Positions 38,719 through 48,045 of a stretch of DNA of 64,000 nt are shown one piece after another. The stretch comes from an uncultured Clostridium sp. (lineage in GTDB: Bacteria > Bacillota > Clostridia > Clostridiales > Clostridiaceae). Position 1 is the stretch's first letter, and each line of letters starts with the position of its first letter. Where the stretch lies: the NCBI RefSeq assembly GCF_947072515.1, contig NZ_CAMTIG010000003.1, positions 62,001 through 126,000 on the forward strand, given 5' to 3'. Below the pieces are notes generated by a model. That model was not told the DNA's origin. It was given only the letters and a program-made list of their open reading frames with translations, and made no database searches. The translations under genes and the position numbers were made by a program.

Positions 38719-39182
38719 TTTAAACAACTCCCATCCTTTGTTTTATTATAATTCTCAAGATTAGTTTTAACCTTAAGAATCAAATTATTTAAAGTTTCGA
38801 TTTCCTTATCTGTAAAATTTTCTAAACAAATTTTATCAAGTTTACGAAAAACGATTTTTAATCTTTCGCAAGTTTGAAAGCCTTTTTCAGATAAGAAAAT
38901 TCTAGAAACACGCCTATCTTTTTTATCAAATTCTTTAAAAAGAAATCCAGATTTCTCAAGTCTTTTAATCATAACAGTAATAGTAGCAGGCTTAATTTTA
39001 AGTTTGTCAGCGATTTCTCTTTGACTAACACCATTTGCTTTATATAAAGTGAATAAAAGTTGAGGTTGGCCAGGATAAAGCCCTTCTTTTTCAAGTTCGC
39101 AATGAGTAACTGAGAAATGAGCACGCATTAGACTTCCTAAATTTTTTAAAAAGACTAATTCTTTTTCGTCATCCATATCCAT
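38715..39182 (-). CDS. MarR-family regulator of the ABC exporter
   Basis: A 155-residue winged-helix regulator. The DNA-binding core is KANGVSQREIADKLKIKPATITVMIKRLEKSGF (residues ~50-85) with the wing DKKDRRVSRIFLSEKG. It overlaps the first ABC gene by four bases, forming a three-gene operon. ATG 39182 lies 8 bases after AAGGAGG; the GTG at 39191 overlaps that site. It probably represses its own operon through the palindrome at 39208-39234 and releases it when a toxic compound binds. Confidence 0.92.
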   Translation of the reverse strand: MDMDDEKELVFLKNLGSLMRAHFSVTHCELEKEGLYPGQPQLLFTLYKANGVSQREIADKLKIKPATITVMIKRLEKSGFLFKEFDKKDRRVSRIFLSEKGFQTCERLKIVFRKLDKICLENFTDKEIETLNNLILKVKTNLENYNKTKDGSCLN

Positions 39183-39207
39183 TTTAAACACCTCCTTCTA
39201 AATAAGA

Positions 39208-39234
39208 TTAGGTGGCTAATTATTAGCCGCCTAA
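39208..39234. promoter_or_regulatory. Palindromic MarR operator at the transcription start
   Basis: 12-base arms TTAGGTGGCTAA / TTAGCCGCCTAA (one mismatch) with a 3-base spacer. It begins four bases downstream of the -10 of the marR promoter, so bound repressor would cover the start of transcription. Confidence 0.75.
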
Positions 39235-39237
39235 CTA

Positions 39238-39266
39238 ATTTTAGTTCAAAATAAATTTAAAATCAA
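39238..39266 (-). promoter_or_regulatory. Promoter of the marR-ABC operon
   Basis: On the minus strand a -35 TTGATT (39261-39266), 17-base spacer, and -10 TAAAAT (39238-39243). Confidence 0.7.
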
Positions 39267-39327
39267 TGAAAAAATTTGTAAAAAATGATATTATTTTAAG
39301 GGAAAAGAGACGAAAGGAGGAGGAAAA

Positions 39328-39570
39328 ATGAATTATGTGTATATAGTAAAATGTAAAGATAATACATTGTATACGGGCTGGACAAACAATTTAGAGCAAA
39401 GAATAAAAGCTCATAATGAAGGTAAAGGAGCAAAGTATACTAAAGGGAGAGGACCCTTAGAATTAGTATACTTTGAAGAATTTGAAGAAAAAGTAAAAGC
39501 TATGAAGAGAGAATATGAGATTAAGAAAATGAATAGGAATTCAAAAGACAAATTAATAAACAAAAAATAG
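39328..39570 (+). CDS. GIY-YIG domain protein
   Basis: An 80-residue single-domain GIY-YIG nuclease-fold protein of the YhbQ/UPF0213 type. YVYIVKCKDNTLYTGWTNN (residues 3-21) carries the motif as YVY...YTG; the active-site Arg is in LEQRIKAH, and the C-terminal EYEIKKMNRNSK is the conserved end. Cellular role not established. AAAGGAGGAGG lies 7 bases before the ATG. Divergent from marR. Confidence 0.9.
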   Translation: MNYVYIVKCKDNTLYTGWTNNLEQRIKAHNEGKGAKYTKGRGPLELVYFEEFEEKVKAMKREYEIKKMNRNSKDKLINKK

Positions 39571-39728
39571 AAAAATTAGAAAATTAATAAAAAAATAGTA
39601 ACGAAAATAAAGAATCTTAATAAAATATTAATATAAAAAGTAAAAAGAATATGATATTATTATTTGCAAAGGTATAAGAAAAAACATGAAGGAGTGATTT
39701 TATAGAAAAAAGATAAATTATAAAACAA

Positions 39729-39880
39729 TGTAAAGCGCCAGAACTAAAGTAATTTAGTTGACGAGGATGGGGAGTTTATCGAACTTTCGGCGGGTGCCCC
39801 ACGGTAACGCACTACCGTTAACAGTTAGCCAAAACTATGGAGTAATTCGTAGGACAAATCTAACTTGGTGTTAAAGCCTT
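39729..39880 (+). ncRNA. glmS ribozyme (glucosamine-6-phosphate-activated)
   Basis: Conserved core in order: AGCGCC with the cleavage site between A39734 and G39735, TTGACGAGGATGGGGAG, TTATCGAA..TTTCGGCGGGTGCC, then the P3/P3.1 region CACGGTAACG...ACCGTTA and the P4 segment. Bound glucosamine-6-phosphate makes it cut the mRNA 5' of glmS, lowering GlmS. Flanking 39571-39728 and 39881-40005 hold nothing else I recognise. Confidence 0.96.
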
Positions 39881-40005
39881 CAATATTAAATTTTAGTAGA
39901 TTCCTAGGATTATTATACCTACTATTAATATTCTTTTAGCTAGGACTAAGATTTATAGAAGATGAAAACTAAATATATGTGATATGAAGGAAGGATGAAA
40001 CTTTT

Positions 40006-41832
40006 ATGTGCGGAATAGTAGGATATGTTGGAGATAAAAAAGCAACAAACTTTTTAGTTGAGGGATTATCAAAGCTGGAGTATAGAGGATATGATTCAGC
40101 AGGAGTAGCAGTAATTGAAGGAGAAAACCTTATAGTTAAGAAAAAGAAAGGAAGACTTACAAATCTTGCGGACGAATTAACTAAGAGTCCTTTAATGGGA
40201 AGTGTTGGAATTGGACATACTAGATGGGCAACACACGGAGCACCATCAGATGCAAATTCACATCCACATCTAAGTAATAATGGAGAAATAGCTGTTGTAC
40301 ACAATGGTATAATAGAAAACTACATTGAACTTAGAAGATTTTTAGGAGAAGAAGGATACACTTTCAAATCGGAAACTGATACTGAGGTAATACCAAACCT
40401 TATTCAATATTACTATAATGGAAATCTTTTTGATGCTGTAGTTAAAGCAACTAACAGATTAGAAGGAAGTTATGCTATTGGAGTAGTCTCAAAAAATGAT
40501 GTAGACACTTTAATTGGTGTAAGAAAAGATAGTCCATTAATAGTTGGTCTTGGAGATACTGAAAACTTTATTGCATCAGATATACCAGCGGTTTTAAGTA
40601 ACACAAGAAAAGTATATCTATTAGAGGATAACGAATTTGTCGTAATGAACAAAGAAGGGGTAACTCTTTTAACAAAAGACGGCGAAAAGATAGATAAGGA
40701 AATCTTTAATGTAACATGGGATGAAAAAGCAGCTGAAAAAGGTGGTTTTGATTCATTTATGTTAAAAGAAATCCATGAGCAACCAAAAGCGATTCGAGAC
40801 ACGATGACTTCTAGAATATCAATGGAGCATGGTGTTTTTTTTGATGACTTCAAGTTAACAAAAGAAGAATTAGAATCTATTGATAGAATTTATATGGTTG
40901 CATGTGGAACTGCATATCATGCAGGGCTTATGGGAAAAGCATCTATAGAAAGATATGCAAGAATATCTGTTGAGGTTGATATAGCATCTGAATTTAGATA
41001 TAGAAACCCATTAGTTACAGATAAATCTTTAGTAATAATCCTTAGTCAATCAGGGGAAACTGCAGATACTTTAGCAGCACTTAGAGACTGTAAAAAAATA
41101 GGAGCAAAAGTATTAGTTGTAACAAATGTAGTTGGAAGTACTATGTCAAGAGAAGCAAATCATGTTATTTATACAATGGCAGGACCAGAAATCTCTGTAG
41201 CTTCAACAAAAGCATATACAACTCAAGTATTAGTAATGCATATGATAGCAGTTTACTTTAGTCAGCTAAGAGGATTATGTGAAGGTGAAGAATTAAAAAG
41301 AATAATAAAAGAAATGCTAGAGCTTCCAGAAAAACTTGAGGAAGCCTTAAATATAAAAGAAGAAGTAGAACAAATGGCCAAGGGAATAAAAGATGAAAAA
41401 GATATTTATTTCTTAGGTAGAGGAATGGATTACTTCTTAGCATTAGAAGGCTCATTAAAGCTTAAAGAAATTTCATATATCCACTCAGAAGCTTATGCTG
41501 GTGGTGAATTAAAGCATGGTCCAATAGCTTTAATAGAAGAAGGAACAAAAGTTGTATCAATATTAACTCAAAAAAACTTAATAGATAAAATGATAAGTAA
41601 CGTAGTAGAAATAAAATCTAGAGGAGCTAAAGTATTTGGAATTACATTCCAAAGTGAAGCAAAAGCATGTGAAGTGTTAGATAATATATTATTTATACCA
41701 GAAACACATGAAATATTAGCCCCAATAGTAGGAGCCGTTGCACTTCAATTATTGGCATATTATGTAGCTAGTCAAAAAGGTTTTGATATAGATAAACCAA
41801 GAAACTTAGCTAAGTCAGTAACAGTTGAATAG
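40006..41832 (+). CDS. glmS: Glutamine-fructose-6-phosphate aminotransferase
   Basis: GlmS, 608 residues, makes glucosamine-6-phosphate from fructose-6-phosphate and glutamine. The N-terminal nucleophile Cys2 (MCGIVGYVG) and glutaminase domain occupy ~1-240 (HTRWATHG, HNGIIENY). Two SIS domains follow (LSQSGETADTLAAL near 350; GGELKHGPIALIEEG near 500), ending with the typical DKPRNLAKSVTVE. AAGGAAGG lies before the ATG. Controlled by the ribozyme upstream. Confidence 0.98.
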   Translation: MCGIVGYVGDKKATNFLVEGLSKLEYRGYDSAGVAVIEGENLIVKKKKGRLTNLADELTKSPLMGSVGIGHTRWATHGAPSDANSHPHLSNNGEIAVVHNGIIENYIELRRFLGEEGYTFKSETDTEVIPNLIQYYYNGNLFDAVVKATNRLEGSYAIGVVSKNDVDTLIGVRKDSPLIVGLGDTENFIASDIPAVLSNTRKVYLLEDNEFVVMNKEGVTLLTKDGEKIDKEIFNVTWDEKAAEKGGFDSFMLKEIHEQPKAIRDTMTSRISMEHGVFFDDFKLTKEELESIDRIYMVACGTAYHAGLMGKASIERYARISVEVDIASEFRYRNPLVTDKSLVIILSQSGETADTLAALRDCKKIGAKVLVVTNVVGSTMSREANHVIYTMAGPEISVASTKAYTTQVLVMHMIAVYFSQLRGLCEGEELKRIIKEMLELPEKLEEALNIKEEVEQMAKGIKDEKDIYFLGRGMDYFLALEGSLKLKEISYIHSEAYAGGELKHGPIALIEEGTKVVSILTQKNLIDKMISNVVEIKSRGAKVFGITFQSEAKACEVLDNILFIPETHEILAPIVGAVALQLLAYYVASQKGFDIDKPRNLAKSVTVE

Positions 41833-41875
41833 AATTTATTGTTAAAATTAAGATTTAAAAAGAGGAGATATTAAA

Positions 41876-42031
41876 ATGAGCGATAGATTAGAAAAATTAT
41901 TAAATGATTATAGAGAAACAAGAAGATGTTTAGAAATGGGAATCGAATGGTTACCAAATAATGAATTTGCAAAAGCAAAACTAGAAGTAGTAAACATGAT
42001 TATTGCAGATTTAGAAAATATAGAAGCATAA
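41876..42031 (+). CDS. Small acidic protein after glmS (51 aa)
   Basis: I do not recognise this 51-residue helical protein (MSDRLEKLLNDYRETRRCLE..., ending ENIEA). AGAGGAG lies 10 bases before the ATG, and it begins 43 bases after the glmS stop with no terminator between; the shared terminator follows its own stop. It is therefore probably a second gene of the glmS transcript. The good binding site and clean ending support its being real. Confidence 0.7.
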   Translation: MSDRLEKLLNDYRETRRCLEMGIEWLPNNEFAKAKLEVVNMIIADLENIEA

Positions 42032-42055
42032 AATTAAAAATTAATATAAATGTAC

Positions 42056-42090
42056 GTCAGAAAAAAGAGCCAATTTGGCTCTTTTTTTAA
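42056..42090 (+). terminator. Terminator after glmS and the small protein
   Basis: The stem AAAAAGAGCC / GGCTCTTTTT with a 5-base loop is followed by T's. Confidence 0.9.
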
Positions 42091-42190
42091 TTGATTTAAA
42101 TATTATAGATAAGTTTTTTTATATTTCATAAGTAATTAATAAATGAGGAGTAATGTAAAGGTAGATAAATTAAGAAAGAAGGTTTACTTT

Positions 42191-42661
42191 ATGTTTAAGG
42201 AAATGAGAAAAGCAAAACAAGCAATTAGTGCAGAAAGAATTGAAGAAATATTAAAAGCTGGTGAATATGGAGTTTTATCAACAGTAGGAGAAAATGGATA
42301 TCCTTATGGAGCACCAGTTAACTATTCATATATAAATGGCAAATTATATTTTCATGGAGCTGTTAAAGGTCATAAAATAGAAAATATAGAATTTAATAAT
42401 AAAGTATCATTTACAGTTGTAGGAAATACTAAAGTATTAGCTGAAAAATTTGATTCAGAATTTGAAAGTGTAATAATGTTTGGTAAAGCTGTTGAAGTAA
42501 AAGATAAAGAAAAAGAAGAAGTTTTATTATATATTGTAAATAAATATTCAAGTGACTATGTAAAAGAAGGAAAAGAATACATTGAAAGAGCATTTAATGC
42601 TGTAAAAGTAATGAGAGTAGATTTAGATCATATAACAGGAAAATATTATAAAGATAAATAA
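42191..42661 (+). CDS. Pyridoxamine 5'-phosphate oxidase family flavoprotein (Nim-like)
   Basis: A 156-residue split-barrel FMN-binding protein. The N terminus MFKEMRKAKQAISAE and the core GVLSTVGENGYPYGAPVNYSY, then FHGAVKGHKIENI, match the Nim (nitroimidazole reductase-like) branch. Real substrates are mostly unknown; Nim homologues do not by themselves prove drug resistance. I start at ATG 42191, 8 bases after AGAAGG and matching the family N terminus; an in-frame ATG 48 bases earlier (42143) is less likely. Confidence 0.88.
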   Translation: MFKEMRKAKQAISAERIEEILKAGEYGVLSTVGENGYPYGAPVNYSYINGKLYFHGAVKGHKIENIEFNNKVSFTVVGNTKVLAEKFDSEFESVIMFGKAVEVKDKEKEEVLLYIVNKYSSDYVKEGKEYIERAFNAVKVMRVDLDHITGKYYKDK

Positions 42662-42721
42662 ACTTCAAACTGTAATAAATTTGTAGTTGAACAGTTCATG
42701 AAAATTTAATAGAATCTAAGT

Positions 42722-42770
42722 AGGAACCACGAATCATATAAATCTTATGTTTAGTGGTTCTTTTATATTA
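42722..42770 (+). terminator. Terminator before lctB
   Basis: The stem GGAACCAC / GTGGTTC with a 23-base loop is followed by TTTTATATT. Confidence 0.65.
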
Positions 42771-42834
42771 TAGAAGAGAATTTTATAATAGATTATAGTT
42801 TGAAAAAAGAGCGAGATATTAGGAGGACATTACT

Positions 42835-43623
42835 TTGAAAATAGCAGTATGTATAAAACAAGTACCAAGTAGTGAAAATGTTAGTGTTGATACTGAAAAA
42901 GGTATCTTAATTAGAGATAATTTAGAAAATAAAATGAATCCATTAGACTTACATGCATTAGAAGTAGGTATTAATATAAAAGAAAATAAAGGTGGGGAAG
43001 TTTCAGTTATAAGTATGGGACCACCACAAGCGGAAGAAATAATAAGAGAAGCTTATGCAATAGGAGCAGATAAAGGATATCTTTTATCAGATAGAAAATT
43101 TGCAGGAGCAGATGTTTTAGCAACAAGTCATGCTTTAGCAGAAGGAATTAAAAAAATGGGGCACATAGATTTAATTCTTTGTGGAAAACTGACTGTAGAT
43201 GGAGATACAGCACAAGTTGGACCAGCTTTAGCAACTATTTTAAATATACCACACATAATTGCAGTTAAAGAAGTTATTGAATGTAAGGAAAAATCTATTG
43301 TTGTTGAAAGAGAAATGGGTAATGGAACTCAAGTTGTAGAAGTAAGTTTCCCATGTCTTTTAACTATAGATAAAGAAGCTTCATATCCAAGACTTCCATC
43401 GTACATAAAAATGAAAGCTAGTAAAGATAGAGAAGTAAAAATGTTCTCTATGAATGATTTAGAAGATAAAAATGAAGAAAACTATGGATTAGCAGGTTCA
43501 CCAACAAAGGTTGGAAATATCTTTAATTCAACTACGGAGAAAGAAAAAGAACAGTGGGAAGGTTCAGGAGATGAACTAGGAAATAAATTTTCTCAAAAAT
43601 TAAAAGAATTAAAGTTTATTTAG
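42835..43623 (+). CDS. lctB: Electron-transfer flavoprotein beta subunit (LctB-like)
   Basis: EtfB, 262 residues. The N terminus MKIAVCIKQVP and GKLTVDGDTAQVGPALA near residue 118 are typical. With EtfA and the following FAD-linked dehydrogenase it matches the lctBCD arrangement, in which lactate oxidation with NAD+ is driven by co-oxidation of ferredoxin. Translation starts at TTG 42835, 8 bases after AGGAGG. First gene of the operon; no lactate permease is seen here. Confidence 0.9.
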   Translation: MKIAVCIKQVPSSENVSVDTEKGILIRDNLENKMNPLDLHALEVGINIKENKGGEVSVISMGPPQAEEIIREAYAIGADKGYLLSDRKFAGADVLATSHALAEGIKKMGHIDLILCGKLTVDGDTAQVGPALATILNIPHIIAVKEVIECKEKSIVVEREMGNGTQVVEVSFPCLLTIDKEASYPRLPSYIKMKASKDREVKMFSMNDLEDKNEENYGLAGSPTKVGNIFNSTTEKEKEQWEGSGDELGNKFSQKLKELKFI

Positions 43624-43635
43624 AGAGGTAGAGAG

Positions 43636-44646
43636 ATGAGTAATAATAGATTAGATAAAAGCTTATGGAAAGGCATATTAGTTTATGTTGATTTTTTAGG
43701 AGATAAAATACATCCTGTAACTTTTGAACTTATAGGAAAAGCAAGAGAGCTTGCGGATAAAGTAAATGAAAAAGTATATTGCTTAATGATAGGTAATGAT
43801 TTAAAAGAAAAAGCAGAAGAGTTACTTCATTATGGAGTTGATGAAATTCATATATTTGATAATAAAGAATTAGAAGAGTTTAAAATTGAGCCATATACAG
43901 AAGCTTTTAAAGAGTTTGTAGAGAAGGCAAAACCATCAGTTATAATAACTCCTGCAACTTCAGTTGGACTATCTGTAGCTCCAACAATAGCTGCAAAATT
44001 TAAAACAGGATTAACAGCAAATTGTACAATTCTTAATATTAATGAAAATGGAGATTTAGTTCAGACAAGACCAGCTTTTGGCGGAAATATAATGGCAGAT
44101 ATGCTAACTCCAAATCATAGACCTCAAATGGTTACAGTTAGATATAAAGCAATGAATCCTGCTGAAAGAGAAGAAACTGCAAGAGGAGAAATAATAAATC
44201 ATACTATTGAAAATTTTGAATCAAAGATAAATATAATAGAAACTAAACTTGAAGCAAATGAAGATGATTTAACAGATGCTGAAGTTATAGTTGTAGCTGG
44301 TAGAGGAGTAAGAAGTGAAGAAGATATGAAAATGATTCATGAGCTTGCAAGATTACTAGACGGACAAGTTGGAGTTACTAGACCTTTAATAGAAAAAGGT
44401 TGGGCTGATGAAAAATTACAAATTGGTATAAGTGGAAGAATGGTTAGACCGAAACTTATAATAACTTGTGGAATATCAGGAGATGTTCAGTTCTCAGCTG
44501 GAATTGATAAATCAGATTATATTTTTGCTATAAATAATGATAAAGATGCACCAATATTTGATGTTGCAAATTATGGTATCGTAGGAGACCTTTATGAGGT
44601 TGTTCCAAGATTGATAGAAAATATAAAAAGGGAAAAGGAACTGTAA
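43636..44646 (+). CDS. lctC: Electron-transfer flavoprotein alpha subunit (LctC-like)
   Basis: EtfA, 336 residues. The C-terminal FAD-binding domain is clear: [13 protein letters not shown] near 219, [13 protein letters not shown] near 248, [21 protein letters not shown] near 262 and [17 protein letters not shown] near 305. There is no CxxCxxC ferredoxin module at the N terminus, unlike some bifurcating EtfA proteins. Two bases separate its stop from the next ATG, so tight coupling is expected. Confidence 0.92.
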   Translation: MSNNRLDKSLWKGILVYVDFLGDKIHPVTFELIGKARELADKVNEKVYCLMIGNDLKEKAEELLHYGVDEIHIFDNKELEEFKIEPYTEAFKEFVEKAKPSVIITPATSVGLSVAPTIAAKFKTGLTANCTILNINENGDLVQTRPAFGGNIMADMLTPNHRPQMVTVRYKAMNPAEREETARGEIINHTIENFESKINIIETKLEANEDDLTDAEVIVVAGRGVRSEEDMKMIHELARLLDGQVGVTRPLIEKGWADEKLQIGISGRMVRPKLIITCGISGDVQFSAGIDKSDYIFAINNDKDAPIFDVANYGIVGDLYEVVPRLIENIKREKEL

Positions 44647-44647
44647 A

Positions 44648-46048
44648 ATGAATTATAAAGTAATTGATTCTAATGATATAAAAGCTTTAAAAGAGATAAT
44701 TAAAGATGAAAAAAGAGTACTTTTAGGTGGAGATATAAGAGAAGAATATAGCCATGATGAACTTTGTGGAATAAGTGAATACCCAGAAGTAGTAATTAAA
44801 ATAAAAACAACTGAAGAAGTTTCAGAAATAATGAAATATGCTTATGAAAATAATATTCCTGTAACACCAAGAGGAACAGGAACAGGACTTGTAGGAGCAG
44901 CAGTTCCTATATATAAAGGAATACTTTTAGATCTTTCAACAATGAATAAGATACTTGAGATAGATGAAGAAAACTTAACTGTTACAGTAGAAACAGGAGT
45001 TTTATTAATGGATTTAACTAAGTTTGTAGAAGATAATAATCTTTTCTACCCACCAGATCCAGGAGAAAAAACGGCTACTATAGGTGGAAATATCGCAACT
45101 AATGCAGGTGGAATGAGAGCTGTTAAATACGGTGTTACTAGAGATTATGTAAGAGGACTTGAAGTTGTTCTTCCAAATGGAGAAGTAATAAGAGTTGGAG
45201 GAAAAATAGTTAAAAATAGTTCAGGATATGCATTAAAAGATTTAATGATAGGTTCAGAAGGAACTTTAGGTATTGTAACAAAAGCAATATTAAAACTTTT
45301 ACCACTACCTAAAAAGTCTATAAGTCTTTTAGTTCCATTCCCTAATTTAGATAAGGCTATAGGAACAGTTCCCAAAATAATAAAATCAAGACATATACCA
45401 ACTGCTATTGAATTTATGCAAAGAGCTGCAATTACGGCATCAGAAGAATTTTTAGGAAAGAAATTCCCTGATAGTAAGGCAGATGCATATTTAATTCTTT
45501 CATTTGATGGAAATAGTAGAGACGAAATAATAAAGAATTTTGAAGAAGTTGCAGAAATATGTATGGAAGAGGAAGCTTTAGATGTACTAGTTTCTGATAC
45601 AGCAGAAAGAAATGCATCAATTTGGTCAGCAAGAGGTGCTTTCTTAGAAGCTATAAAAGCATCTACAACTCAAATGGATGAAGTAGATGTAGTTGTTCCA
45701 AGAAATAGAATTGCTCAATTTGTTAATTACACACATGAATTAGAAGAAAAATATGATATAAGAATTAGATCATTTGGACACGCTGGTGATGGAAATCTTC
45801 ACATTTATATTTTAAGAGATGAATTAAATGAAGAAGAATGGGAAAGTAGAATGAAAAATGCTATGAATGATATGTATGCAATGGCTAAAGAAATGAAAGG
45901 TCAAGTATCAGGAGAGCATGGAATTGGATATGATAAAATTGATTTTATGAAAGATTCAATTGGTGAAGCTAGTTATCTAGCGATGAAATCTATAAAAGTA
46001 GCTTTAGATCCAAAAGGATTACTTAATCCAGGAAAAGTAGTTAAATAA
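44648..46048 (+). CDS. lctD: FAD-linked lactate dehydrogenase (LctD-like, GlcD family)
   Basis: A 466-residue vanillyl-alcohol-oxidase-type flavoprotein of the GlcD/D-lactate dehydrogenase family. The FAD-binding PCMH part is at ~35-215 ([36 protein letters not shown]), and the C-terminal substrate domain holds the metal-binding [11 protein letters not shown] near 377 and [15 protein letters not shown] near 420. In lctBCD it oxidises lactate to pyruvate and passes electrons to EtfAB. Glycolate or 2-hydroxyglutarate cannot be excluded as substrate. Confidence 0.9.
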   Translation: MNYKVIDSNDIKALKEIIKDEKRVLLGGDIREEYSHDELCGISEYPEVVIKIKTTEEVSEIMKYAYENNIPVTPRGTGTGLVGAAVPIYKGILLDLSTMNKILEIDEENLTVTVETGVLLMDLTKFVEDNNLFYPPDPGEKTATIGGNIATNAGGMRAVKYGVTRDYVRGLEVVLPNGEVIRVGGKIVKNSSGYALKDLMIGSEGTLGIVTKAILKLLPLPKKSISLLVPFPNLDKAIGTVPKIIKSRHIPTAIEFMQRAAITASEEFLGKKFPDSKADAYLILSFDGNSRDEIIKNFEEVAEICMEEEALDVLVSDTAERNASIWSARGAFLEAIKASTTQMDEVDVVVPRNRIAQFVNYTHELEEKYDIRIRSFGHAGDGNLHIYILRDELNEEEWESRMKNAMNDMYAMAKEMKGQVSGEHGIGYDKIDFMKDSIGEASYLAMKSIKVALDPKGLLNPGKVVK

Positions 46049-46054
46049 AATAAG

Positions 46055-46092
46055 ATAAAAAAACTAGGTTTTCACCTAGTTTTTCTTTTTTA
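46055..46092. terminator. Terminator after lctD
   Basis: The stem AAAAACTAGGT / ACCTAGTTTTT with a 4-base loop. Convergent with the next gene and probably bidirectional. Confidence 0.9.
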
Positions 46093-47802
46093 TTGTATAT
46101 TTTCAGTTTCTTTAGTTTCCATTTTAGCATTTGGAGTAAGAGTATCATTAACGAAACCATTAACAAGCATGTATCTATTATCACCTATATTAATGTAGTT
46201 AACATTTACTTTATCACCAACTTGGCTTATAGCAACATCTTTTGAAGTGCTAGTAGGAACTGAGAAAATTTTATCTGAATCATTTAATTTTACTTCGTAA
46301 GTAGAGTTACCATTATCAATAACTAAACCAATTCTAGAAATTGATCCAGAAATAGTTGAATTTGATTTATCACTACCTTGCAGACTTATATTATTAGAAG
46401 ATATTTCTTCTAAATAAGAGTTTAAAGTTTGTTGTAAGCTAGTTCCAACAGCAACGATACTGTAGTTTTTAACATTAACCATTGCATATTGTTTTACAAG
46501 TCCAGTTGCATCTTGTAAAGTCATAAAATATGTTGGTTGGTTTTGAATATTTATAAGATATGGGAATGTAGCTTTATAGCCAAACTGTTGAACTTTTCCT
46601 TCAGCTGACTGCATTGCAGCTTCTTCTGTAGCACCAGAAGTTTTATACATAATAGTCTTACCAGTTCTAGTATTAGTAAGAGTAAATCCAACTAAACTTT
46701 GATCTGCACCAACAGAAGTAAGTCCAGTGTAGAAATAGCATTGACCATCATTATAAATCATATTCATACCTTGAGTAGTTTGAAGTTTATCTCTACCACT
46801 AAAGTTAAAGATACCATGAACAAGTTCTCCCCATTTATTCAAATGTCTTGTTATAATGCTTTTTGGTTGAATTCTATCTACCCATGATGGAGTATCTTGA
46901 ACATTATAGATTTTAGTTTCACCAGTTTCAGCATTAATTATTTCTGTACCGATGACTTTTTGTTCGTCTATTCCTATGGCAGCTGTATATCTAGTAACAA
47001 CCCAATAAGGAACACCTTGATCATTAAGTTCAAAAGTAAAATCCATATGACCACAAGTTGGATCTTTTAAGTAAGCCCATCTTTGAATATTATCAAAGAA
47101 ATAAGCCGAGTTTAAATATTTTAAATTAAGAGGCTTACCATTAAGTTCAGTTACTAGTTCAGTATCATTAGGATTTGTAGCACTAACTACTACATAACCA
47201 GGAGTACCATCATTAAATATCCATTTTATAAATGACGATGGTTCTAAAGGTCCAACATAAACTAATTTACCGTTTACACTTTGAAGAGTCATAGTTCCTA
47301 CAGTTACTTGACTTCCAAGACCCTGAATACTACCAAGTTTTTTATCAGCTAAGGTTTGAGCTAAAGCTTGATTTACTACTGGAAGTTGATTTAAATCTAC
47401 TGGTTGAATTTGATCGGAAAAATTAACTTCATTAACTGTTCCAATTAAATTTCTTTGAGCTTGTGTTGAGATTAGTGGGCTAAATATTATAACTAAAATA
47501 ATATAAACAATTAAAATACCCCCACCAGTTAACATAAATTTTTTATTTAATTTAATAAAACCATAAATTAAACATGATACTATGACTGGTAAAATAAAAT
47601 TGAAAAGTCCTAAACGTAGATTTAAAATAAAATCATTGTTAATAGCTAAAAATAACCAATATATAATAGCAAGTGGAATAAATAATTTTAAAAAGCCAGA
47701 AAAGCTTGCCTTTGGAGCTGGAGTTGTTCCCTTATTTTTAAATTTAAAAATAAGATCACGAATAAAGTTTCCAAAGTAATCGTAATTATTATTTTGCTGC
47801 AT
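46090..47802 (-). CDS. Large membrane-anchored protein of unknown function
   Basis: I do not recognise this 570-residue protein. Residues ~36-112 hold three hydrophobic segments; the remaining ~450 residues look extracytoplasmic and beta-rich. Within residues ~275-420 I see patterns like PepSY-type modules (IGTEIINAETGETKIYNV, then EEAAMQSAEGKVQQFGYKA), and the last ~100 residues form another possible small beta domain. No catalytic motif. AAAGGAG lies 7 bases before the ATG. It stands alone between lctD and ridA. Confidence 0.75.
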   Translation of the reverse strand: MQQNNNYDYFGNFIRDLIFKFKNKGTTPAPKASFSGFLKLFIPLAIIYWLFLAINNDFILNLRLGLFNFILPVIVSCLIYGFIKLNKKFMLTGGGILIVYIILVIIFSPLISTQAQRNLIGTVNEVNFSDQIQPVDLNQLPVVNQALAQTLADKKLGSIQGLGSQVTVGTMTLQSVNGKLVYVGPLEPSSFIKWIFNDGTPGYVVVSATNPNDTELVTELNGKPLNLKYLNSAYFFDNIQRWAYLKDPTCGHMDFTFELNDQGVPYWVVTRYTAAIGIDEQKVIGTEIINAETGETKIYNVQDTPSWVDRIQPKSIITRHLNKWGELVHGIFNFSGRDKLQTTQGMNMIYNDGQCYFYTGLTSVGADQSLVGFTLTNTRTGKTIMYKTSGATEEAAMQSAEGKVQQFGYKATFPYLINIQNQPTYFMTLQDATGLVKQYAMVNVKNYSIVAVGTSLQQTLNSYLEEISSNNISLQGSDKSNSTISGSISRIGLVIDNGNSTYEVKLNDSDKIFSVPTSTSKDVAISQVGDKVNVNYINIGDNRYMLVNGFVNDTLTPNAKMETKETENIQ

Positions 47803-48045
47803 AAAAAATCTCCTTTATAAAAATTTGTATTAGTTAATTGTAATAATAATTTAGTAAACTGCTATTAACAAAGGAAAAAACTTTTATTAATTTTGAAAAA
47901 ATTAGAAAAAGATGAATAATTTTTACAAAAACTAAAATATGTAAGATTAGTTTTAAAGTAAAAAATAAACTTACTTCAAGAAAGTAAGAAATTATATTAT
48001 AATAATAGAAGAAATAAAATAATTGAGATTCTTAGGAGGCAGGTT

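Noticed and set aside
42191-42661. Nitroimidazole resistance gene
   Set aside because: Nim-like flavoproteins are widespread and sequence alone does not show resistance; kept as a family assignment only.
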